This document shows, in pieces, positions 34,721 through 43,937 of a stretch of DNA of 64,000 nucleotides (position 1 is its first letter; the number at the start of each line of letters is the position of its first letter). This DNA is from Onthophagus taurus. Its lineage: Eukaryota > Arthropoda > Insecta > Coleoptera > Scarabaeidae. The position numbers were made by a program, and so were the translations under genes. The stretch covers positions 13,206,001-13,270,000 of the forward strand of contig NC_091967.1 in NCBI RefSeq assembly GCF_036711975.1. Reading direction: 5' to 3'. Under the pieces are notes generated by a model. It was not told the origin of the DNA. It ran no database searches and saw only the letters and a program-made list of their open reading frames with translations.

Positions 34721-35151
34721 ACAAATATTAAAGCTAGCTTTCTTGAGCTAGTGTTAGCTCGTGTATTGGAAAGTTAATGTAACTACTTCAATCTGGTGTT
34801 ACTTGTACCAACTTAATCCAGGATTCACAAGTAGTAAAAAAGAACACTGTAACGCATATTTATCAAATATAATACCGATAGATGGCGACATTAGTCATTT
34901 TTAATATTACCCTGCTTTTTATCAATTTAGGAACTAAAATTCTTAATAATCCTAAATACTTATGTTTGAAATAAAAAAAAACATAAAACTTATATGTTTC
35001 ACAACTATATTGAAAAGCTTATTTAAAATCGATAACTTACAATAAAGAAATAACACTTAAAAAATATATTTACAATACAAAGATCTAAAACTTTCACCAT
35101 TATATTTACATAAATGTATCATTGAGAAAAATGCTTTAATTAAACCAAAAA
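34721..35151. other. Intergenic spacer between convergent genes
   Basis: AT-rich, and probably holds the 3' untranslated parts of the S28 peptidase (+) and Xbp1 (-). AATAAA-like signals occur on both strands (for example AATAAA at about 35041). Nothing else is seen. Confidence 0.4.
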
Positions 35152-38100
35152 TTAAAGTAGCGATGGAAATAATTCTGAGACGCACTCATCCCACAAATCA
35201 TCCTCAATATTTGGAGATCCTATTGATTCATATCCAGAACTAGGAGTTGGTGACAAAGCCTCTCTTGTAATATTAGGAGCCTCCAAATAACTAGCATCTG
35301 AACAAAACGAAACATTTTCAGATGTAACAACTTCCGTTACCGCCTCATCTAATCTCAATTCGTCATCACTAACAATGACAATACACTGTGTGCCATCTTC
35401 TAAGTTGCCATACAACGTATCTTCAGTGTTAGTAATAATTTCTGGGATATTGGCGTAATTAGATTTCGGAAGAATATCCTGTAGTTTTGGTTTAGATTTT
35501 TCTTTTGGCGATGATTTTTTGTATGGTGAATGTGATTTTTTTGTTGTCAATTTTTTTCTTGTAAGTTTCGATTCTGGAGGTTTCGCAAAATAGTCATGAT
35601 GCAGGAGGAGATACTGAGAGATCTCAGACTCCAATTCCGATTTAGTATTCGTTAACCTTTCACTTCGATCGGATTCCATGACTTTTGGTGTTTGCCCCAC
35701 CAATAGTTCTTCCGTCGCAATATGACTCGATTCCTAGAAAAAGTAAAACAATAATATATGTAATACAAATGGAACATATTAGATATAAACAACACCAATT
35801 TGAAAGCAAGTAGAAAGCAATAAGAACCACATAGATCAGAAGCGGGATTAATGATATTTGCTGGAATGTGGCGATATTGCAAGCAAGAACTGCAATACCA
35901 AATTATGACATCTTAAATAGTAACTTTGTATGTGCTTAACTCCCATACTTTAAGGTGACAGATACAAAAAATACAAGTAATTGATTAAAAGCTACTTAGG
36001 TGCTCAATTTTCGCCTTCAGTTTGGATGCGATTTTAAAACAAATTGTTATAGAATACATATTCAGCTACATCAATTTGATCACCAGTTGCATACCAGTTA
36101 AGACTCCTTGTGCAAAATATGTGATATTTACAAAAAGTGTAAAATTATAATTTTTTTTAAAGACGTGTATGTACATTAAAAATTAGTGCTCAAAAATCAC
36201 CTTCTGTACAGCAATAATATCTTAAAGATGATACCATAACACTCATTAAGATAGCTAGAATAATAAAAATACATAATACCAATCATGAAGCCAATCCCAA
36301 TGTTAATTAGTGCCTATTTACATTGTTAAAAATACTAAAAAAACCACAACACAAAAACATTTCCAATACCAACGACTTCTTTCTACTAAACATTTCTTAC
36401 TTGGCTATTTGTCTTTTGAGTAGTAGCTTCCAAGTCTGCGGCGATATCTTCGAGAAGGCTTTGGGTGATTTCTTCCAACGAGGTGAGGTCGACGTCGCGG
36501 TTGAGCTCATCGAGAAGATCTGGTAAAGAAGGTAAGCCGCCGCAATCTTCTGAACGGCCATTACCGATGACTGTCGGCGACTCAAAGTCGCTGCTGAGTG
36601 CCTGACCAGGCCCTGCGGTTGAGGGTTCGGGGTTTCTGTCGAACCGCTCTGGTCATCGCACTCAACAGGCCGACTTTGCGTGCCACAGTTCGGACATGGA
36701 ACGCGTTGCAGCTGATTGTGGAGATTTCTGTTCTCTGCCAAAACTTTCTCGTTGGTCGCCCGTAAACGTTCGCATTCGGCCATCAGATCGTGATTTTTAT
36801 CGTAGAGTTCTTTCAATGCCTGTTCCATCTGTTCCATTTTTGCTTTCTTGCGATCTCGAGATGTCTGTGCAGCTACGCGATTTTTTAATTTTCTGGAAAC
36901 AAAAAATTTACATTGTAATTTAAATATTAAAACATATCATTTTAACATTTTTAAAAACATTGCAATAATTGTGGATCAGAAGAGAATATTAGATCTGCAT
37001 GAGAGACAGAAGGCACACGAGAGGTTGATTTAGCTAGATCCATGATCTAGCTGTTACGCACACTTTTACCTCACCACGCTGTTACTTACTATAGATACTA
37101 TGTCTTTATAATTACTTTATTAACCAGGCTTAGTCATGTTTGCCAAGGTCACCAAAGACCTGTAAAGTGTGTTGTGCCAGATCATGGATGATGCATAATG
37201 CAACGTCCTGAAGGTAAGGTAAATTGGGAAAGATCAATTATGTGTAGTTCAGTTAATGATTTCCAGGTAAAACATGTTTGTCTAAGTTTGCCTAAACATG
37301 TTTTCTTTATCAAGATGAATGAGTATCGAGGTGAAAGAATTGTTGGGAAGGTCATGGATGTTGCACAGTTTCAGATTCGGAAAGGGCAGTTATGTTTACT
37401 AAGATTAATGACCTCCAGGGTAGAACATTTTGGATATGGTCAATGATTCCGTTGCTTTGGCGTTGATTGACGTTGCACAATGCTATATGAATTGGGATAT
37501 GTCAGCTATGTGTACTAAACCTAATAACTCGCAGATAGGCCAAGGATCATAATGAGCTGTAAAGCAAAGCATGATGATGTAGATAAGCCTTGTATTGGCT
37601 CATTTCATGTATATGTCAAAAAAAATTTTCTGATAAAGTGCTCAAAGATTTTTAAGGGATCTCCTTGTAATAAATTGATCTTGCATCAATATTCTCAATA
37701 CAATTGTATACAAACACCTATATTTTATCGTTAGCATGTGTTCTTAAAAATGTTTGCAACACAATAAAATTGTATTGTGCATTAACTCATATAAGTCATA
37801 TAACAGATTTGTCAAAGATTTAAAATGCATGTCATTTTACTAATGTTAGGCAACATCCCATACACAATATACACATGCATATACAACCAAAAAAATGAAC
37901 ATTTACTTTTGCACAGTCATCGTAAATAGTTACATAATTACGTCAGAAACGTCAAAATGCTTTTAAACTCTTATCTCTGTAAAGATAAGAAAATTTCCCT
38001 CTTATCAGCCTTGTTAAAACATACTATTGTATAAAAAAATATATAATTAATACACTACATACTTTCTTTGTATTTTTTCTTCCCATGTTAAGTGATCAAG

Positions 38101-38208
38101 CCTTCGTTTCTTGGCTCTGGACGAGCCTTCATTTTCATTGTCACCCATGATATTAAAACTGTTGCTGTTATTTAGGTATTTTAAAATCGACGGCACAGTT
38201 ACACTCAT
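35152..38208 (-). CDS. Xbp1: X-box binding protein 1 (bZIP transcription factor)
   Basis: Xbp1 is the transcription factor of the Ire1 branch of the unfolded protein response. Conventional exons are 38063-38208, 36401-36892 and 35152-35733 (minus strand). Exon 1 encodes MSVTVPSILKYLNN and the RRLDHLTWEEKIQRK lead-in. Exon 2 encodes the basic region KLKNRVAAQTSRDRKKAKME and the leucine zipper (LKELYDKNHDLMAECERL...). The unspliced frame gives 239 residues, ending in WNPIEVKG at 35652. Removing a 23-nt segment (36571-36593) shifts into an acidic frame (LPSLPDLLDELNRDVD...) and gives 398 residues, ending DDLWDECVSELFPSLL. That end resembles the vertebrate XBP1s terminus WEDTFANELFP. Intron 1 (1.17 kb) carries a repeat also found near 40.2 kb. 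Confidence 0.95.
36571..36593 (-). promoter_or_regulatory. Xbp1: Predicted Ire1-excised 23-nt intron of Xbp1
   Basis: In the mRNA the sequence reads ...CACTCAG then CAGCGACTTTG...CCGACAG then TCATCGG. The 5' site CAG|CAGC fits the Ire1 consensus CNG|CNGN. The 3' site has CAG at the end of the intron, in the loop of a small hairpin (stem GCCGA/UCGGU). Both flanking frames need an excision of 3n+2 nt, and 23 nt does this and equals the length known for Drosophila Xbp1. The 5' site also aligns with the human site by protein context (HSAAT against ESAAL). The exact cut could differ by a few bases, since the 3' loop departs from the strict consensus. Confidence 0.75.
37530..37650 (+). repeat. Dispersed repeat, copy in Xbp1 intron 1
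   Basis: This segment resembles 40217-40340 in the same orientation: both have AGGCCAAGGAT, AGCATGATGATG, then TTGTAT(T/C)GGCTCATTTCA and TGTCAAAAAAA..., with small gaps. The second copy leads straight into hAT transposase sequence, so this copy is probably part of the same element. Confidence 0.55.
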
Positions 38209-39242
38209 ATTTTCTTAGATGAACCGTATATTTATGTATATCAATAAAATATTAGCAAAAAGTTAACGGGAGCTCCGCACGTGTCCGCGTCTTAAACTGT
38301 TATGAATTGATATTAAATGGGTCACAACATTACTGGGTTCCGGCTTGTCTGATGCAACAATCTAAAAGTTTTTGTTAAACTAGATTACGTTCTTGCTACG
38401 TTGGTGGAGATGGTATATTTACGTCAATAAGTTTTTCATGTATGTGGTGACTTCCTATTGGCTGATATAATCATGTGAACCCCCCACCGTTCATATTTCT
38501 ACTTATTAATTCGATGAATAATTGATAGATGGAACTGTATTGAGTGCGAAAATTATGCGCAAGTAAAAATAATTATTAATAGGAGTAAAAATAACTTCAT
38601 TAGTCATCGATTTCACAATTTTATACAAAAATTACTTGTTTTATAGTATTATGCAAAGCAAAGTGGATTTTATAACAAATTATTAAATTGCATTGGATAA
38701 ATTGTTTTATTATGATGATACAAAATCGTATTTTATTTCCTTCATTTTATGATTTTATTTCAAATATAGATAAGACAATCAATTCTGATAAATCTCTTTT
38801 CACAAACAAAGGGGATTTTTATTATAAGATTATAAAATAATAAAATTGATAACTTTGTTTGAAAAGAAAGTCCAGACATTTATTAATCTTTTAATAATGA
38901 ACCAGTAGTATTCAATTTAATTGTTAATAAATTAGTGTCAGACCGAAGATTCGGTTTCGGCCAATTTCGGCCAAAATGTGAATCTTCAGTTAGAACAGAA
39001 ACTTTGTTCTTTATTCGTCTATTAGTCTTAGCTAGTTTTTGTCTATTCTCGTAACTGCTTTAGCTTGCGCGTACGGAATTTTCATCATGTTTTAAGCAAG
39101 ATGAAACAAGAAAGACGAAAAACAAGTTTTGATTTCTAAGACAAAAACACTGCTGCCTTGTCAAAAGCCATATGTAAACTTTGCAAAAAACTTTATTCTT
39201 TGGGCAGCAACTAACCAAAAAAAAACTATACATGGATTGAAG
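38209..39242. other. Upstream region of Xbp1
   Basis: The first 200 bp before the Xbp1 start (38209-38500) is the less AT-rich part and the likely promoter and 5' leader. The rest is AT-rich with no gene. The openings at 39060-39317 lie on opposite strands of a MITE-flanking segment and show no domain. Confidence 0.4.
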
Positions 39243-39504
39243 CCAAGGTCTATAGAACATAAGGTTACCCAATACCGATTCTCCTCCTCTGAGAGGCAAG
39301 ATGGGTCAGTGACGTAGCTGGTTCTATGAACAACACAACACGATGCGAGGATTAAATATTTTATATAGACTGTACCACAGTATAGGCACGTATAGGGTAT
39401 CTTTTATTCTGACTGTATCGAACCAGTGACGTCAATTTGCGGGGTAATAATCGATACTACAGAGGCATAGGGAATGAGGTAACCTTATGTTCTATAAACC
39501 TTGG
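39243..39504. mobile_element. MITE with 27-bp terminal inverted repeats
   Basis: Inverted ends of 27 bp begin CCAAGGTCTATAGAACATAA (39243) and, reversed, CCAAGGTTTATAGAACATAA (ending 39504), with a single mismatch. Both sides carry ATTGAAG as a direct repeat, fitting a 7- to 8-bp target duplication. It is 262 bp long with no coding capacity. The duplication size suggests a hAT-type source enzyme. High similarity of the ends implies a fairly recent insertion. Confidence 0.75.
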
Positions 39505-39759
39505 ATTGAAGCTACTATTGTCCAAATTTTACAATTCAAAGATTACACAAGTTTTGAAACAATCACAGATGGATGAGAAGATAAATGAAGCTAAGTTAAA
39601 AAAGAAAGATGTGACAAACATTAATAATAACAATCGAATCTCATACAATGTAGGTTGACAGATATAACAAATAGAATGGCGAAAGAACCGCAATGGACTC
39701 AGAGAATTGATAAGGCCAATGGACTTTATAATTGTCGACATGCTGTATAGTGGAAAGTA

Positions 39760-40620
39760 CTGCTTTGAGACTTAGGTTAAGTTACACGACCGATGTATGG
39801 ATAAATCCATCAAAGTCGTGCACACTACTGAGTTTGACAAGTAATTTCATTCAGCGCAGAAGGTATAGAAACAGCGATACAAAGGTGGAGAAGAATCATA
39901 GAAATATATAGACCTTAATTCAGAAAGACCAAGATGGATATTAATGACAGCGGTCTCTGTAGTCGTTACAACTTTGAGTTTTATCTTATATTGCGAACCA
40001 GCGATGATTAAATTTATCAAAGTACCGAGGTTGCGATGGATTGGCCATGAACCCAGAATGGATATAAAAGGTACCAAAAGAATTATCTTTGATCACCGTA
40101 GATCTGAGAGTAGAAGATTGGTTTGTGAGGTCAAAGATACCATTTATCGATAATGTGGAGAATGACCTAAGAAAGTTAGAGACGGTAGACGCGGGATGAA
40201 TATGTTTGGAAACAAGTTAAGGCAGGCCAAGGATTACACTCAGCTGTAGAGCCAAGCATGATGATGCATTGTATCGGCTCATTTCACGTATAATGTCGTC
40301 AAAAAAAGTGTTTGTGATAAAGTTTTAAAGCTGAAAAATATTTCCATGCGTCACTAATGCCCCAAACATATGACCAAGTGAAGGCAAAAGTAATGGACTT
40401 AATCAAACAATGCGACTGGTTAAGTTGCACGACCGATGTATGGATAAATCAATCAAAGTTGTGCTCACTACTGAGTTTGACAAATCATTTCATAATGGGA
40501 TCACAAAAATTGAAAGTTATATTGGAAGCTACTGTACTGGAAGAGAACCACACCGGCGTTTAAGTTCCAAAAAAGCTTACTCGAATTGTTGGTGAATGGA
40601 ACATAAACAACAAATTTTTC
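39760..40620 (+). mobile_element. hAT transposase fragments, partly duplicated
   Basis: At 40357-40620 translation gives MPQTYDQVKAKVMDLIKQ, SCTTDVWINQS...SLLSLTNHFI, VILEATVLEENHTG, then an in-frame stop, then KKLTRIVGEWNINNKF. This is the RNase-H-like core of ZBED-type hAT transposases (the TTD-W block and the HTG...EW block). A second partial copy of the TTDVW part lies at 39765-39860 (AAGTTACACGACCGATGTAT shared). The pieces are disrupted and lack the zinc finger and C-terminal dimerisation domain, so this is a dead element. Confidence 0.7.
40217..40340 (+). repeat. Dispersed repeat, second copy
   Basis: Direct-orientation relative of 37530-37650 (see that entry). Here it directly precedes the hAT transposase fragment that begins at about 40345. 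Confidence 0.55.
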
Positions 40621-40629
40621 TATTCGCCA

Positions 40630-41187
40630 TAGGCCGCATACACCTGCAATCAAATTCCGCAACAACCGCTGTTTTGCGAAAATTGTGGTTGCAGAAATTC
40701 AAATGTTCATCTTTCCAAGTGTTTGAGCAGCTATGGCTGTTTCGAACTTTAAACCCTCATAGGTAAGTCCAGATGTAAGATACCTTAAAGTAGCAGATAA
40801 CCTTTGCTTGGGCGATACTGCTTCTCTCAATATTGTGTCTTGTTTTTGTATAAGTGGTGCTACCATGACCAATAATTTACCAAAAGTAGTGGAATCCGTA
40901 AATAATTTTTATAGTCTAATGGTGAACACAATTTAAGTTCTTTGAGAAGATTTGGCTAAAAAGTGATCTTTTCGTAACCATGTTTTCATTTGCTTCTTTT
41001 TTCTTTTTCTAACACATTATAGCTAAACAGGCTGTTTCGTCAGACGTCATGTTTCCGTGCGTACACAACACAAGCAACTGAAGTTTGTATAAAGTTGTGT
41101 ATAGTGTATGGGTAACCACCTTGTTTGCACAATAACCTGTTGCGCAACGTCAGTTTGTACAATTTGTTTGCAGGTGTATGGGGCCTA
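40630..41187. mobile_element. Possible MITE with GGCC-CATACACCTGCAA ends
   Basis: TAGGCCGCATACACCTGCAA at 40630 and, reversed, TAGGCCCCATACACCTGCAA ending 41187 form inverted repeats of about 20 bp with one mismatch, enclosing 558 bp with no coding capacity. No exact target duplication was found. It directly follows the hAT transposase fragment and may be a related non-autonomous element. Confidence 0.5.
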
Positions 41188-41449
41188 GGGATAATACAGC
41201 AAATATGGGTTGTGCAACGTGTATGGCGCTATTTGTTGTTTATCTTTCATTTTGCAGCTGGTCATCAATGATGCTTATTCAGAGCAGAAGCATAGAAGCA
41301 AGAATAAATAGGTGCAGAAGAATCACTCACTTCACTTGTTCACAAGGAGTGAACAAGCGACCAGAAAACTGAACTGTCAAAATCAATCACTACTTCAAAA
41401 CATATAGAATACGACAATGCGATATACGTACAAATTTGATTTAAAGTAT

Positions 41450-41460
41450 AAAAAAAAAAA
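41450..41460 (-). terminator. Pol III terminator of tRNA-Cys
   Basis: A run of ten T residues on the minus strand follows the tRNA 3' end within 3 bp, matching the oligo-T signal used by RNA polymerase III. Confidence 0.85.
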
Positions 41461-41462
41461 GT

Positions 41463-41534
41463 AGGGGACACCCGGGCTTGAACCGGGGACCTCTCGATCT
41501 GCAGTCGAATGCTCTACCACTGAGCTATATCCCC
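41463..41534 (-). tRNA. tRNA-Cys (GCA)
   Basis: A complete 72-nt cloverleaf on the minus strand. The acceptor stem GGGGATA pairs with TGTCCCC, the D-arm reads GCTCAGTGGTAGAGC, the anticodon loop is CTGCAGA (anticodon GCA), and the T-arm has GGTTCAAGCCC. The unpaired base after the acceptor stem is T, the usual discriminator of tRNA-Cys. There is no intron. The internal A-box (TAGCTCAGTGGT) and B-box (GGTTCAAGCCC) are intact, so it should be transcribed by RNA polymerase III. Confidence 0.96.
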
Positions 41535-41779
41535 ATGTTATAAAGATCTCTAAAATGTATATAAAAGTATAAACAAAAAACATCTGTTCCTTATTTAACT
41601 TATTTGACAGTTCAAATAACCTATTTTGTTTATACGAAACTCATCCAAATGTGTGATTTATCAAAAAATAAATATAAAGAATTTTGAATGAAACGCACCG
41701 ATCCAAACTCAAAATCGTATCCAATAAGAAACAAAAATCATTATAACGATATAAATAAGCTATAATAATTCCAAATAAA

Positions 41780-43073
41780 ATGATGGGTCAAGTCCATAAT
41801 TTCCAAATTTTTACTTTATACATACTCTGTCTGGAAGTATTATCAATAAATTCTCGAACTTCATCCATGTGGAAATTAAATTATGATGAGGATAAAATTG
41901 TGGAGGTTAATCCGTTTCAACAAATACTTTCAATATCTTACGATGACAAAGCATTGCAAGAATTTGGGGAGGATGACCCTATCTTTGGAATTATTACTTC
42001 AACTGTGTATATTGAACATTCTTGGATAAAACAAGGTGTGGAATATTATTGCACAAGGTGTACACAACAAAATCAAAGCTCAAAGTGAGTCTCACAAAAT
42101 TATGTAATAGATTTATCATTAAAACAAAAAATTAAAATTTTTAGGAATTGGACGAGAAATATTGATATTAAAACTGAACAAGAGAATATAGATGAAGTTT
42201 TAGACTGTGGAAAACCGGTAAATTTTACTTATTACGACAATTTGGTAGGAATTTTAAATCGCAATAAACATCCCAATGTCCCTGAACCACGATTAGATTT
42301 AATTTTAACTAAGTCAAAGAAAACTGGTAAAGGATTGGAGTTCGATATAAATGCTTTAGAAAGGCGTTTAAAAAAAGCCAAGAAAGAAGTAAAAATTTGA
42401 AATTATTTTAAAATATTATTAAAAACATAATTTTTTGTAGAAACCTAAATCCATCCATCTTTATAATCAAATTGGAAACTTTTGGAGAATAAAAGGTAAT
42501 TCAAGAAAAGCAATAGAATGTTTTAGGAGAGCTTTAGCTGTGTCCCCACACAATGCAGAGGTTTTACTAAACCTTGCCAGGGTTTTATACACACTCCAAT
42601 ATTTAGATGATGCAATTTACTTAACAAGAAGATCCCTCGAAGTTCAACCTCCAGATAAAGGGGCTTGGTTACAATATTTCACATTGGGAGAAATTTTTAA
42701 AGCTTATGGACAACATCAAGATGCAATAGTACATTTAAGGCATACTCTAGAGCTCAAACCAGGTTTTGAACCAGCTCAATTAGCTTTAAAGGAAATGGAG
42801 GAAACTCCACCCGATCCTTTACATACTTACACTTTAGTTATTATTATATGTTTGGTAAATATTAACAATTAATTAAAATAATCCTTTTTTAACATAAGTA
42901 ATTTTTAGATTTTGGCAGTTTTATTAGTTGTAATAACATCTATGGATACAACTGAAACAGAATGTCCAGAAACTAAACCTCATCGCCATTTTAATAAAGC
43001 TATGGCGATGAGATCTTTGAGAGGACTTGGTATATCGCAAAGAAGTTCGCGATCAAAAAGATTGTCATGTTAA
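41780..43073 (+). CDS. Membrane-anchored TPR protein, TTC17-like
   Basis: Four exons (41780-42084, 42145-42388, 42441-42854, 42909-43073) join in phase to 375 residues. A hydrophobic start (FQIFTLYILCLEVLSIN) suggests a signal peptide. Residues about 185-305 hold three TPR units: YNQIGNFWRIKGNSRKAIEC, LLNLARVLYTLQYLDDAIYL, and FTLGEIFKAYGQHQDAIVHL. A membrane segment of about 20 residues (YTLVIIICLILAVLLVVITS) spans the exon 3/4 junction, and a short basic tail follows. The region between signal and TPRs contains Cys-Thr-Arg-Cys and possible N-glycosylation sites. TPRs bind partner proteins. The repeat sequence resembles tetratricopeptide repeat protein 17, but this protein is far shorter, so orthology is uncertain. 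Its specific role is unknown. Confidence 0.8.
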
Positions 43074-43823
43074 ATGCTTCCTGTTTAGATGAGAGTTGTT
43101 TTGTTTCCCTTTAATTATTAGTTAATCGTTTTAACTTATTATTTTTTTTTTAATAACCTCTCCAACTATTTGTAATTGTATTGTTTACTATTGATGTGCC
43201 ATTTTTAAATGTAATAATAAACTATAAATGTATAAAATATTCTTTGATTATATTCATTGTGAGTGGTAGGCAACCCAATATGCTAGTTGAATACTGAAGA
43301 CGAGTTGATTTTGAGTACAAAATCGTGCCACGAAGTGAATATTGGAACACAAAACGTCTACTTACAGACTAGAAATAGTGGTTGATGTATAAAGAAATAA
43401 AACATAGAGAAAAACCCATCCTGGAATTTCGCAAAACTTTTGCTTATGAATAATGCAATCTCAACCTTCTCTAACCTAGATGCTAAATATCTGGCGTGTA
43501 TGATGCGAAAAACTGATTCAGTTATATTGACCAAGCCTTCATGGTGATTAAAAGAATGTTGTTAGTCATATAAACCAAATCAGGTTAGCCCAAAACTATT
43601 TTGTTGGTCATATTGACCAAGACGACAGTGAATGTGTTAATTTGATAGAAGGAATAAATAAAACAAGACATATTCAAAAAATTTTAATTATTGACGAACA
43701 TGAAAGCATCGTAAAAATTAAAGAAAAGAAAATGTATGTTGCTTTAAGCCGAAATTAAAAAATCTTTATAGTTTTTTTTTGTAACTGTATATAAACTGTA
43801 TGTGTTAAGAAAATATGTATCGA
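43074..43823. other. Spacer between the convergent TPR and Ntf2 genes
   Basis: A poly(A) signal AATAAA-type match for the TPR gene lies at about 43215. The rest is AT-rich and contains no recognised gene. It may include the 3' untranslated region of the distal Ntf2 exon on the minus strand. Confidence 0.45.
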
Positions 43824-43937
43824 TTAAACTGAGTCATGGATTCCCAATCTGAAGATGTCATGTTGTACATAGAAGGATGTTCCTAACGGCTTCAATACAA
43901 ATATCTGACAGAATGGATGTGGTGGATCTTCATCAGT
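43824..43937 (-). CDS. Ntf-2: Ntf2 distal alternative last exon
   Basis: After an AG acceptor the exon reads TDEDPPHPFCQIFVLKPLG, then SFYVQHDIFRLGIHDSV and a stop. It encodes the last strands of the NTF2 fold, including the DDDxPH-like and QHDIFRL motifs. It joins in phase to exon 3 (ending GRLQ). Compared with the proximal alternative it is closer to the usual animal NTF2 tail (PPH, RLGIH). Confidence 0.85.
   Translation of the reverse strand, partial: TDEDPPHPFCQIFVLKPLGTSFYVQHDIFRLGIHDSV

Noticed and set aside
36593-36614. Ire1 cut at the upstream CCG|CAGG site paired with CAG|CAGC
   Set aside because: Removes 22 nt, which leads to the wrong frame; the 23-nt alternative restores the acidic activation frame.
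40630-41187. Full hAT element together with the transposase fragment at 40357-40620
   Set aside because: The transposase fragment lies outside the inverted repeats and no 8-bp target duplication was found, so the two were kept separate.
41395-41583. 62-codon frame on the minus strand
   Set aside because: It is the translation of the tRNA-Cys gene and its flanks (the SSVVEHSTADREVPGSSPG pattern is a common tRNA artefact).
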